A stretch of DNA of 64,000 nucleotides. Origin: Parastagonospora avenae f. sp. tritici 18332-5 (lineage: Eukaryota; Ascomycota; Dothideomycetes; Pleosporales; Phaeosphaeriaceae). Position 1 is the stretch's first letter. Every line of letters starts with the position of its first letter. The notes below the pieces were generated by a model. That model saw only the letters and a program-made list of their open reading frames with translations. It searched no databases and was not told the DNA's origin. The stretch spans positions 62,001 through 126,000 of the forward strand of contig JAFJTR010000048.1 of NCBI GenBank assembly GCA_022559985.1, written 5' to 3'. Below are positions 21,913 to 33,551 of the stretch, in pieces. The translations under genes were made by a program, and so were the position numbers.

Positions 21913-23834
21913 ATGAAGACGCTTCCAGCTTTCTTCGCAGTCCTCGCGGCGGCGGCGGATGTCTACGTCTCCACGACGGGCTCGGACAGTAACGATGGCC
22001 TATCTGAAGCCAACCCATTCTCAACCCTAACGAAAGCGCAACAAGCCGTGCGAGCTCAGGTCGCGTCTATGACTGCCAACATCACAGTACACATCGCGCC
22101 AGGCACATACCCGCTCTCCGCCCCGCTCGTCCTCACCGCACAAGACTCCGGCACGCACGGCTTCAAAGTAAACTGGGCCGGCTCCGGCGCCATCCTATCC
22201 GGCGGTCGCAAGCTCACAAACTGGGCTGCGGGCGCGAATGGCATATATAGCGCGAGTGTACCCCAGGGGACCAAGTCGCGGAATCTGTACGTCAATGGCC
22301 AGGCGTCGAATTACGCGCGGCGCAAGATTGCGAATAGGAAGGATCTTGCGTATACCGCGAGTGGAATAACGTGGACGGCGGGGGCGTATGATTGGATCAC
22401 GAGTACGCCGGGCATCGAGCAGGCTGAAGTGCGCTTCATCAATTCCTTCACGGACCGGTACGCGCCGGTCTCAGGGAAAGGGAATCGTGAACTGCTCATG
22501 AGGCAGGATTGGTGGACGACGAATAATTGGGGGTATGACCATGTTTCGAAGCCGAATGCGGATTTTGGCGTGTGGGTGCAGAATGCGTTGGGGTTGTTGA
22601 GTGAGGGCGGGCAGTTTTATCTTGATAGCGGAGCGGGCAAGGTGTACTATAAGCCGTTGAGTGGAGAGAATATGGCGAGTGTGGATGCGCGCTTGGGGGT
22701 CTTGGAGACGCTGGTGGTGGTTGGGGGGACGTATGATGCTCCTGCGCATGATATCACGTTCCAGGGGGTGGGCTTTGTGAGTACGACGACTTCCTAGATG
22801 ATCTGATACTTACGCTTGGCCAGGCTCATAGCACATGGCTCGCACCATCTTCGATCGGATATGTTGATCAGCAGACTGGCGGCTACATTTGCGAGAACAC
22901 AACCTACACTCCGGCAAACTTTGAGTCTTCAAGGCCACACTGGTGCCAAATGCCCTCCGCCATACAAATCAGCGCAGCCAACAACGTCTTCTTCACAGGC
23001 GGCAACTTTACGCAAATGGGCGGCGGAGGCGTAGGAATCGGCAACGACGCCAATGCCCACGTCTCCGGCGTCGGGCTCGGTGCAAGCAACGTAGCCATCC
23101 GCGAAGCCTTCTTCTCCCAAGTCATGGGCAACAGCATCACGGCTGGCGGCGTGCGAGCCGACGCCCACCACCCCAGCGATGCGCGGATGCTCAACTCGAA
23201 GATCTCACTCGAGAACAACATCTTCCGCAACGTGTCCTCGCTCTTCAGTTCCACAGTGCCCATCTTCGCGAGCTACGTGCAGTCCTCCAGCATTTCGCAC
23301 AACGACATCGACATCGCTCCGTACTCTGGCATCTGCCACGGCTACGGCTGGGGCTCCAACGATGCAGGCGGAAGCTCGGAGTATGAGAAACGCGGCTTGT
23401 ACCAGTACCAGCCCAAATACTCGACTCCAACGATTTCCCGCGATAACCGTATTGAAGGAAATCTCCTGCACCGCTACGGCCTCTCGCACACCGACCTGGG
23501 CGCCCTGTACACGTTAAGTAAAAGCCCGAACACGGTGATTCGCGAGAACTACGCCTACGAATCCACGGGTTTCGGCATGTACACAGACGAAGGCAGCAAT
23601 TCGTACGCGATCCAGAAGAATGTGTTGCTGTCGAGTGGCATATGGTATGCGCAGAATGGCGTGAACACTGCGAATAACACGATCACGGGGAATTGGGGCA
23701 AGACGGGGCCGACGAGGGAGGGGAATACGCTTGTGGGGAGTTTGGAGGGGGCGCCGCAGGAAGCGAAGGGGATTGCGCAGAGGGCGGGGGTGGAGGTGGG
23801 GAAGAGGGTTGGGAGGCCGGTGTCGAATCCTTAG
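21913..23834 (+). CDS. Secreted right-handed beta-helix (pectin lyase fold) protein
   Basis: Two exons, 21913-22776 and 22824-23834, with a 47-bp intron, encode 624 residues. The N-terminus MKTLPAFFAVLAAAADVYVS is a likely signal peptide with cleavage near AAA/AD. The mature start DVYVSTTGSDSNDGLSEANP is the common opening of pectin-lyase-fold proteins. NITVHIAPGTYPLSAPLVL and later N- and G-rich rungs (NNVFFTGGNF, ISRDNRIEGNLLHRYGLSHT) fit a parallel beta-helix. Several N-x-S/T sites suggest glycosylation. It is probably a polysaccharide-active or cell-wall protein, but no family-specific catalytic residues could be assigned. Repeats lie on both sides of the gene. Confidence 0.85.
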
Positions 23835-24736
23835 GAGGTTTTGGGGATGTATTCAAGTGCCTATCCGATAGCCTGAAGCTATGTATACAGCCTTGCCGTC
23901 GAATGCAAAGCCTAGTGATATTGTGTGTTGTCTCGTGCTATAGAATGCTCATGTTCCCTTTCCTTCGTCATTGATCATCTGCAGTATGGTTAGTGGCAAC
24001 ATGCCAGTGATTGCTGTGGTAGGAATTGGCAATGCAATATTTGCACATAAGTGCTGCATCTAGCCAGGTACCATCTCGGTCAATAGTCCCCTAGACCAGA
24101 ACCAGCGTTATGCCAACAGGCCTAGGGAAGAGATATTACAGTATCTCATACATCTCAATGAAGATAGACATTAGTGATGTGTTGAGAAGAAAGGGTTGTC
24201 GGTGTTCATTTATATTAGAAAAAGACGTTGAAGACGGATATGGCGGCCTGTTGCATGGTATCATTGACAAGTGTGGATTGAGTTGAAAAAGAAAAAATAA
24301 TAATGAGAAGTATCCAATGTACATGTCAGAGATAGGACAATGTACGTGAAGGTAACTTTGCTGGTCTTGTAGCAGCAAGTGGATAAATATTCTTTCACCA
24401 ACCTGAACAAAAGGGAGCGCTAGAGATGAGAAAATCTACAAATTCCATGTAAGTTTGATGGCATTTTATCGGCAATATGGCATTTGTCACGTCGGATGCG
24501 AAAGAGGAGGGCGTGAAGTTGCAGCCAATAGCATCGCACACGTCTCTGCTGATGAGCCTCGGCTTTACCCCAGCTTTCGACGTTTCGCGACTCCACCAGA
24601 CGCGGACTGCAGCGCGGAGCGGGTTAGCTTGCAGTTCAGACCGAGGCCAAATGTCTTCTGTTCGCGAAATGTAGCAAAAGCGTCGCTCTCCTTCCATCCC
24701 ATCTCTCTTTGCCCCTGACCATCTAACATCGCCATC
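23835..24736. other. Intergenic with repeat copy C
   Basis: After the beta-helix stop lies dispersed repeat copy C (23872-23970). The rest is the upstream region of the acyl-CoA dehydrogenase. The word AAGTGTGGATTG occurs again near 24270 but without a G-rich tail. Confidence 0.45.
23872..23970 (+). repeat. Dispersed ~100 bp repeat, copy C
   Basis: It aligns with copy B over CCTG.AGCTAT, the spaced block AA.CCTAG.GATA.TGTGT, and the CCTTTC...TTC.TCA end. It is more diverged than A is from B. It begins 38 bp after the beta-helix stop codon. Confidence 0.45.
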
Positions 24737-26324
24737 ATGTCACAAGAAACACTCACGCGCGAGTCCGTCGCAAAGCACAACAAGCCAGACGACCTCTGGT
24801 GCATTGTCGACCACAAGGTCTACGACTTGACTGATTTCGTCGATGCCCACCCCGGCGGCTCAGTCGTGCTCGAGCAGGTAGCTGGCACCGACGCCACTAT
24901 CGCCTTCTACAATTTGCACCGACAAGAAGTGCTGCAAAAGTACGAGGATTTGTGCATCGGCACCATCGAAGGCGAGAAGTCGGAAGTCATTGTGCCCAAG
25001 TTCGGTGACTTGAGCCCCGTTCCGTACGCCGAGCCATTATGGCTTCGCCCGCAGTTCAAGAGCCCGTACTTCAAGGAGAGTCATAGGGCGCTGCAGAAGG
25101 AGCTGCGCAAGTTCACCGACGAGCACATCACACCTGAGGCGCAGGCGAAGGAGAAGAGTGGCGAGTACATCAGCCAGGAGTTGATTGACAAGATGGCTGC
25201 GAATGATATTCTGGCTATGCGCCTTGGGCCGGGAAAGCATCTGCATGGCAAGAACTTGATGGGTGTGGTCAAGGGCGAGGAGTTTGACTACCTGCATGAC
25301 CTTGTGCAGGCGCAGGAGGGTGTGCGTGCGAATGCTCGAGGCTTCCAGGACGGCAACATGGCTGGCATGATGATCTCATTGACAGCAGTGCTGCAGTGGA
25401 TGCCAGACAGCGAGCTGAAGACACGCGTGGTCAATGAGGTCTTAACTGGCCAGAAGAAAATCTGCCTTGCCATCACCGAGGCGTTCGCGGGTTCGGACGT
25501 CGCTGGACTGCGCACCACTGCGGAGAAATCACCCGATGGCAAGCACTACATCATCCGGGGCACGAAGAAGTGGATCACCAACGGCATGTTCTGCGATTAC
25601 TTCGTCACCGGCTGCAAGACAGAAAGCGGCTTCTCTGTCATCCTCATCCCCAGGGACGACACCGTAGAAACAAAGCTGATCAAGACGAGCTACTCCACAG
25701 CCGCCGGAACCGCATACGTCGAATTCAACAACACCAAAGTCCCTGTTGAAGGCCTGCTTGGAAAGGAGCACCAAGGCTTCATCGTAATCAGTAAGATCCC
25801 CTCCCACCCCATTCCCACTTCCATCTAACCACCACACCCCAGTGTCCAACTTCAACCACGAGCGCTTCATGATGGCCTGCGGCGTCATCCGCCAATCCCG
25901 CACCGTCGTCGAAGAATGCCTCAAATGGTGCAACCAGCGCATGGTCTTTGGCAAGAAACTCATCGAACAACCCGCCATCCGCCAGAAACTCGCCAAGATG
26001 ATCTCACACGTCGAGGCAAACCAGGCGTGGTTGGAATCCATTGCCTACCAAATGTGCCACATGAGCTACCAGCAGCAGTCGACGGTGCTAGGTGGGCCCA
26101 TTGGGTTGTTGAAGAGTTTTGCCACGCGCTCTGCACACGAGATTGCGGATGAGGCGGTGAATATCTTTGGCGGTAGGGGGTTGACGCAGACGGGTATGGG
26201 CCGCGTGGTGGAGCAGTTCCATCGCACGTACAAGTTTGATGCGATTCTGGGCGGAACGGAGGAGATATTGGGGGATTTGGGGGTGAGACAGGCGTTTAAG
26301 AATTTCCCCAAGAGTATGTTGTAG
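24737..26324 (+). CDS. Cytochrome b5-acyl-CoA dehydrogenase fusion
   Basis: Two exons, 24737-25790 and 25843-26324, with a 52-bp intron, encode 511 residues. Residues 1-80 are a cytochrome b5 domain (WCIVDHKVYDLTDFVDAHPG, then LHRQEVLQ), with the heme histidines of HPGG and LHR. Residues from about 110 form an acyl-CoA dehydrogenase: ICLAITEAFAGSDVAGL and GTKKWITNGMFCDYFV bind FAD and substrate, and the C-terminal helices include FGGRGLTQTGMGRVVEQFHR and ILGGTEEI. The fusion is known in fungi and may pass electrons from flavin to heme. No peroxisomal SKL-type end is seen (tail KSML). The substrate is unknown. Confidence 0.9.
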
Positions 26325-28350
26325 GTTTTGAAATGGGGTCATGGGGGTTGTTCTTTTGTTCTGTGAGGACGCTGGATATCATGGTGGACTTGGTAGCAGC
26401 ATTTGTTTCACTTCGACTTGTATAATTCGACAAGGTCACCTTCATACGCAGATTTTGTCTGTAGTCAGATTAGCCGCTGGTGCAACGGTGTGAGTGATGA
26501 GCAATTCCGGGATCGGATGTGTGAGCAATTTCTGGGATATAACGATTGTCATGGCCGATCTGCAATGCTTCGAGTGCGATCATTGCTAGATACAGCATTC
26601 CCCTTTCATGCCAGTATAAAGTCAATAGCCTTGTAGCCGGTGCATATGTCTTGCCATCAGCTTGTGATGAATTTTGAGGTCACATTCACTTAAAAGCGAT
26701 TGTAAGGGTGCCTTCTTGATGTTGATATAGCCTCGTGTAACAAAACCTGGTAGCTTCGCACATATTCTCAGCGAATGTAATCAGCAGTCCATGATCAATC
26801 AGTGATATTGGGTACCTGTTTCGAGCATCCAAAGACAAAGAGGAGCATATCCCTTTCCTAAACGAATATTCGAATTTGTGCAAAGTATGGAATGTCACTC
26901 GAACATCCAAATAAATCTCAACTGCCTTCACTGAACATCATCTGACGTGAGATCCTCCATCTCACCACCAAGGATACAAACCGTGCCACCATCAGCCCCG
27001 AAGCAATTTGGTCCGGGGTTCCTGGTGACACTAGCATCACCAAACCACCAATTCGAAATAACGGTCTTGTGCTCAGCCCTCGAACATGCCTTGAAACGTC
27101 ACACAAACCTTATTTGGGCGGGCATTCGATACGACCATTCCAGAAATTTTCAAGTGACACTGGCGGGCTTGAAATAACTGGCGATGGTGCGGGGAAGATG
27201 CCTGTGAGATGGTGTGTTTCGTGGTGCGTGTTTGGTGAGCGGCGCCCAGGGACATGGGTGCGTGAGAGTGCGCGGGGAGGAGAGGGATTGCGTACTGCGA
27301 CTTGGAAAGACGAGGAGCAATTTAGATATGTCGCACTGGCTAATTCTTCACAATGCTTTCGGGGGACGTGTATACTTTAAGGGATGCAGCGATGATAAGT
27401 GCCCACGAGGTGGAAGATGGTACGAATCGATAGAGACGTTGGAGTCGAGAAAGTGGCCGTAGTCGCACAATCAATGCGCCCTTGCCAACGCCCGTCCACG
27501 TGTTACACGGCCCGTCGTGCATGATGCGCAGATCTGGAATGGGCAATGAGATTGTGCATGAAGCGATGCGCGCTCAGATACGTGTCACCTGCGAAAGGCA
27601 GGTCCGGCGAGTGCGAAGATAGACCAGGGTTGCGGCGGCGTTCAGATGCGCTCTTCAAGACAAAGAGAGAGCAAGAAGAGAGCTACTGTTATTTGTGTAA
27701 CCGACTTTTGCTTGATGGAAATCTGGTTCCTGCATTGGGCCAGAAGCCAGTCTCCTGCAGGGTCGAGACGGGCGATATGGAATCCGATGGAACCTACGCA
27801 GGGCACAGCCTCGGTTAGTCAGACGATGGCGTGCAGGCATCTCCAGCTCATGTCAATACTTGGGTGCAGCGGTGGGCCAGGTGAGGCGAGAGAGCAGCGA
27901 ACACATGCCGGCTCGAGAACCCCCCGTCCAGCTTCTGGATGTGTTGTGTCGTGATGTGGATGATGCATGCTTGCTCGGCATAGTTGGCCCTTTCCCTTTC
28001 CTTTAAAGAAGCGCCGCAGCCCTCGTGCGTCACCTCCTCCAACTCTAACTACTCGCCGCCATTCCCCTTCACTTTCACCGCACTGCTGCCGATTACTCGT
28101 GCGCCGAACTACAGCGAAAGGCAACCACCGGGTCGCCCTTCGTTAGTCACGCAATCTAGCTGCGTCTCGTACATATATTACCTGCTGCTCCTGCTCGTGC
28201 TCGTGCCCACGCGACACTCTTCCCTTGTCCATCAACCTCCCTCTGACTGCGGTTATCTCCGTTATCTTGCCGTGCCTATCGACGTCAACCACCGCCACCG
28301 ACATCGCAACCGCACACTCACTCGCCCACACCACGCCACACACCGCCAGC
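26325..28350. other. Intergenic, no convincing gene
   Basis: About 2 kb separates the dehydrogenase from the ubiquitin-like/AN1 gene. Short frames (for example 27069-27380 and 27646-27954) have no family resemblance. The last 350 bp before 28351 are C/T-rich, as in many fungal promoters and 5' UTRs. Confidence 0.5.
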
Positions 28351-28919
28351 ATGCGCCGCTCCTCCAGCATCTCGAGCATCAGCTCGTCTGCCTCTGAAAG
28401 CGAAGAGACCATGCAGATCTTCATCAAGACCGTCTCCGGCGACAGCAGTACGTCTCACCCACGCCGTCACGGCTGCATCACATGCTAACTCCCGCACCAG
28501 CAATCCCCCTAAGCATACCCTCCTCAACCTCCATCTCGACGCTGCGCTCCCTCCTCGCCCTGCGCACCAACCTCTCCACGCCTTCGGACCTGCGCCTCGT
28601 GCACGCCGGCAAGCACCTGACGTCACCGTCGTCAACGCTGGAATCCTACGCCATCCCGCCCAACGCCACCCTGCACATGGCCCTGCCGCTGCGCGGCGGC
28701 ATGCCACCCAAGAAGATCCGCTGCAGCTTCAAGGAGTGCAGAGATGCGGCGCAGCGAATCGTCGGCGACTGTGGCTTCTGCTCCGGCCACTACTGCGGCA
28801 AGCACCGCTTGCTCGAGGACCACAAGTGCGAGGGCCTCGAGGACTGCAAGAAGGAGAGTCATGAGCGGAATGCCGAGAGGCTGAATAGCGAGAGGACCGT
28901 TGCCATCAAGGGCGTCTAG
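28351..28919 (+). CDS. Ubiquitin-like / AN1 zinc-finger protein
   Basis: Two exons, 28351-28447 and 28501-28919, with a 53-bp intron, encode 171 residues. After a serine-rich start (MRRSSSISSISSSASESEET) comes a ubiquitin-like domain from MQIFIKTVSGDS (residue 21) to LPLRGG (LRGG at 96-99). It is followed at once by MPPKKIRC and an AN1 finger with the Cys/His pattern C-x4-C, C-x2-C, YCGKH and DHKC (about 107-143). Ubiquitin-like/AN1 proteins are known in animals and fungi and relate to proteasome or stress handling of proteins. The terminal RGG at the domain end resembles a cleavable ubiquitin junction. A shorter form could start at residue 21. Confidence 0.88.
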
Positions 28920-31900
28920 ACTGCCTGAGAGCGTAGCCGGACGTCAAGAGACGTCGCAGGCTTGGTGGGAGCACTGAGGTGTGTCGGGGGTGACGTCGTT
29001 TGCTGCCGGCGCCGCTGGTGTTCCCGTCATATGATTGGGTTTGAGCGAGAGATGCCGTAATAACTTGGTCTTGAGCTAGGGTACGGTGCACGGCGTTCAT
29101 CATGGAGGGTCTTCCTAGCCACTGAGCATTGGTAGCTAGACTAATTGACTACTATTCTTCACATTAGACGATATCGTTTTTGACCAGACATCACCCACGT
29201 GGCCCATCTGAATAACGTTGCTTAATAAATCTCCATTTGAGGAACCTGCCTCACTTACCTTCCTACCGATTTCAAGTTGCGCGCAGTTTGTGCATTATGT
29301 GGATGCAGCGTGTCTAATGCTACTCGCAATCAGACCATCCAGATCATCGGCCTAAATACTTCCATGTATGGAAGCATCGAACATGTCGTCGACGACTTTG
29401 AGGCGCGAATCTTCACATTTGGCGGTAATGTCGCGCATAGCTTCTAAACGTGGGTCAAAGCATACAGCCAGCAATGGTAAGCCGATCAGTCTCTAGACAC
29501 TGAGCTTAGGCGAAAGATACTGCAAGTGCAGCGTCGATGATCTACTCGCGTACGCATAATCCCACGATGTGTCAATCAACTGAAATGAGTAAATCGTGTG
29601 CATCGAGGCATCGTGATATCACAACTCTGCGTGAAACCGAGATGTTGCAGTGCGCCGAGCGTACGAGATCCTCTACCGGCCGGCTCGCATCAATGCAGGG
29701 CCAGCCCTGTCGTAGCCCTGTTTGTATCTCACCATCGCAGACAGGGACTCACTACTCATGTCACTCATGAGACGGGTGATGGGAAACCGTGATAGGAGGG
29801 AAGCGACTTGCTTCGCTCTCCTCTGCTCACTCCCAAGACAGCTACTGGGGAGCAAGCCGCCTGGGCAAAGCATTGTGGCTGAGTTGTGACAGCGGGCGAA
29901 ACGTGTGTCTCGAGATATCCGCTCCTCTCCTCTCCGCTCGCGCTGGGCGCCATCCACTCGTTCCGTTTGTGACGTGGATCACTCACTCCGCCCGGCACCA
30001 CTTTGCGACCCAAAAGCGACCCGAAATACGCTCTGTTGGGTCCAACCTCCGGCGTCCTGGCAATGGGCCGATAGTTTTGCTTGTGAGGGTTGGCAGCTGT
30101 TGGCACTGGACGACGGTCCGACTTGGTCGTGGCGAACAATGCCAACTCTTGACTTCCGCTCCACTCCGCTTCACAACGTTGTGTCGACTAGGGGCATCCC
30201 TCGTACTGATTTCAAAGCGTTGCCGTCCTTCCCGAGCTATGGCGTTTTCTCTCGATGAGTAGCGTAACACCGCACGGGTCGCGAATCTGTCATGAAAGAT
30301 GCGAATAGGTGGCAGCGACATGTCGTCGTCGCGTCTGTCCCAAGGATAACCTGTGAATGCACCGTCTCCGCCATGTAGTCCGCAGGTTCGTTTGCTCCGC
30401 TCCGCCGGCAGCCATTCCCGTGAATCGTCCCGTAGTCGAGGGTGCGGACGCAGGTCTCGGAGGAAGTGGCCTGATGGCCTGATCTTGACTAAAATCAATG
30501 CGGCTCGCTTAGAGGAGGGAGCGTGGCGTTTCTCTCCGCTCCGCTCGTATTTGCTTATTGGAACAGCACAGACTGAAGCGAGATCTGTGGTGATTTTCGT
30601 CAGGATGTTGAGATAAAGGGGCGTTGAGGCCTTGGAGGCTTTGGGATCCCAGGACGAGCGAAGCCATACTCCAGGGTGCTGAGTCGTGCCTACCAGATGT
30701 ACAGTAGGCCAAGAGTTCGCCACGTGCTGACAGTGCGTCATCGACGAACTCGAGACATGGCAAAAGTCAATTCAGAAACAGAAAAGTGATCGCTGCGACG
30801 TACAAAACTCACGATGCCGGCGCTAGGAGATATAACCGCGTAGAACGGAAGCTGAAGGTTTGCAAAGTGAGCACCGGCCACCACGTGGTGCATTGGATTG
30901 CGCATGAACACAAGTGACCTGGCGCACAGTGACATTGTGCGAAGCCCCTTTTCCGTCACCTTTCCCTATTGCTTCTGCGCCTTGGAGCCCGACAATATAT
31001 CTGTGCTTATCACATGCGACTCGTGGACTTACAGACAGGAATGTGTTGAGTGTATGTGCGGACGGGCCGGGCATGCACTCGGCGAGTATGTGATGTCGGG
31101 CACTTCAAACTGCCCAAATAATGCAAGGCACGCAAAATGTTGAGGTCAGCAAAGAGGTCCAAACCTTGAGGCCAACCGCGATGCTGCCCCAGGCTTGACC
31201 TGGAGTCGACGGTGGAGCTACTCCATGATTCGGATAAGGTGTGGGCCCTGGACGCGAGGCATCTGACGTAGTGTCGTGGGTGCAGCAAGCAGACTGTCTT
31301 TTGCTATCCCTGCTGGCGATGTCATCATAATGTATACTTATGTAGCTTATACCCACGTAATTCAGTGCTGGCGAGGCGAAACTTGACGGGACTGCAGAGT
31401 GTACGCGTTCTGTTTGGCAGACCGGGATTAGCTGCAAGACATGTTCAGTTGAGAAAAGAAGAAGTTCCAACCGCGGCCGAAGAGCGTGGATTGGATCGTG
31501 TTTGCTGCGCAGTCGAAGTGCTTCACGAAGAGAAGATCTGCAATGACCTAGGAAGAACTCGGGACTGGCCAAGTTCCAGACATGCTCTTCACACTGTCAT
31601 GCGCAGCCGAGCCTCGTCTCGAACTGGCTGTAGAAGCCCTCTTTGGCAGCATGGGATACGAGCGTTGCCTATTTCGGACGCGAAAGGATCCCCAGTTGAA
31701 GATCATCTTGGCGTTTCTCCAAGGTCTCTGAGGCGAAACTGCAGATCTTCTCACATCAGACACCAAGCCGCTTTGTTCGCTCGCCTTCCACGCTACCATC
31801 AAATTGCCAGAGTACCGCCGAAAGCACCAAATCATCGGACGAACATCACAGCGACTTGCCCTGGCGACTTGCCGCTACCCGCGGATACAGGGGAGCCGAA

Positions 31901-33551
31901 CGTCCATCGTGTCACAGCACAATGTGATGTCGTGAGCTTCTAGCAGCCAGGCTGCGCCATCTATCGATGCATCATTTCTTTTCAGACTTGATATGTGCCG
32001 CATCCGCCGGACGAAGATCGCGTTCCCTTAAAACACTCCTATCTTCCTTGAGGCGGCTCCGAAAAAGGATGGAGAGATACCAGTAGCGTGGGGCACAGAA
32101 CTCTAGTGCCAAGAGAATAACGTCGATCCCTGAGGCGCCGGCTCGCATAGCGACAAGCAATTGAGGCTGTGTCAAGATAACGAAGCACCAGACCCCGGCG
32201 CGTGCGGACTGCTGGATGATCTTGTTGCGAGCCAAATCTTGGCGGATTTGTGACACTGTCGAGCGACGAAATCACGGTGCTGAAAACGTTCTGTCGTCAC
32301 TGGAGCCACGCTTTGATGCCAGTGTGGTGGAAGATGTTGGGCTTGTGCTGCCATTCGAAATGCATTTTCCCTTTGTTCCGGAAGGGCCTGGACTTTTGGC
32401 CGTTATACTATGGGAGTACAACGTCTGCATTCTCTACATTGATGAGCCAAGTGGAGCCCGCCAAGGCGGTATCTATGTCAATGTACATCACTTTCTTGGC
32501 TTGTGGCACGTACCGACCGGCCTGATTGACAAGGCCTCCGCTGAGAACAGCGCCAAGTAGAAGGCCCGCTCCGCTTGCACTTGGGTACCCTTGGACAGGC
32601 CATCTTATCCCTTATTCTCAAAAGCCACTGCCGGATGGCTTCACGCCTGTGGAACGTTTCTGGCTAGGCTCGCCTATCAGCGTGCAATACTGGGGCACAA
32701 TGCTGTCGTTGGCGGGCAGTGATATGCACCATGTACGATGATGGTTCTCGTCCGCTTTCTTCGACAAGCATGCATGATGTGATGACATGGACTGATGGCG
32801 GGCAAAGGCGTTGCTTCGGACGATCCAGGGCCGTGAGGGACCGTGAGGGCAGATGGGATCTCCCTGTCGGATGATTACTGCTGTTAAACTCCAGATGGGT
32901 GCCTCAGATGCCGTGGGAAGTAATCAACGCTAATATGGAGCCGGCGCTGTGTATTCGCAGATGGGCGTCATTCCGCGGTCCGTATCGGTGAAGAGCTTGG
33001 GACTGCATGCGGCATAGCCGGCCTCTAGGCTCAACGACAAACAGACGCCCAAGGCAGGCGGAGTCGTGCCTTCCGCAGCCATGGTGGGCCACCATCCTTG
33101 GCCGTGCTTGGGTTTGTTTCCTTGCATTGCTTGTGTACCCCCAGCTTTTTGGGTAATCTCCATTACACGACCGGTTTGACTACCACGTCACCATGGGTGA
33201 AGCCCAAGGAGTCAGCCACACGGGGGCAACGCGCGTGCTTTGGGTGGGAGTGGAGCACTACCCAGCACCCAATCTCTTTGGTACATACCCCAGATCCAAC
33301 CGTCTACCCACGGGAGTACCGGAGCGCTGCAGTACTTATATCTCGATCGTCCACCGCTCAGACTCTGGCGCCCTACTGCAAACCAGAGCGTCTTATCGAG
33401 CGCGGACCTCTCCAGCCAATACATCACTGGTGTTGAGCACGTTTCTGTTCACACGTCACCGCCTTCCTCTACCTTTGGTTTGCGACTTCCTCTTTCATCT
33501 TCGACCCCACGCTGCTCCAAACACTTCACATTCACCGCAATCACCGCAAAC
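28920..33551. other. Gene-poor stretch of 4.6 kb
   Basis: No gene could be supported. Frames of 150-250 codons occur (for example minus 29983-30741 and plus 31365-31943) but overlap frames on the other strand, are arginine/serine/proline-rich and match no family. Pyrimidine-rich words like CTCCGCTCCGC recur at 30161, 30394 and 30531. The last few hundred bases serve the MFS gene. No tRNA or transposase was recognised. Confidence 0.5.
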
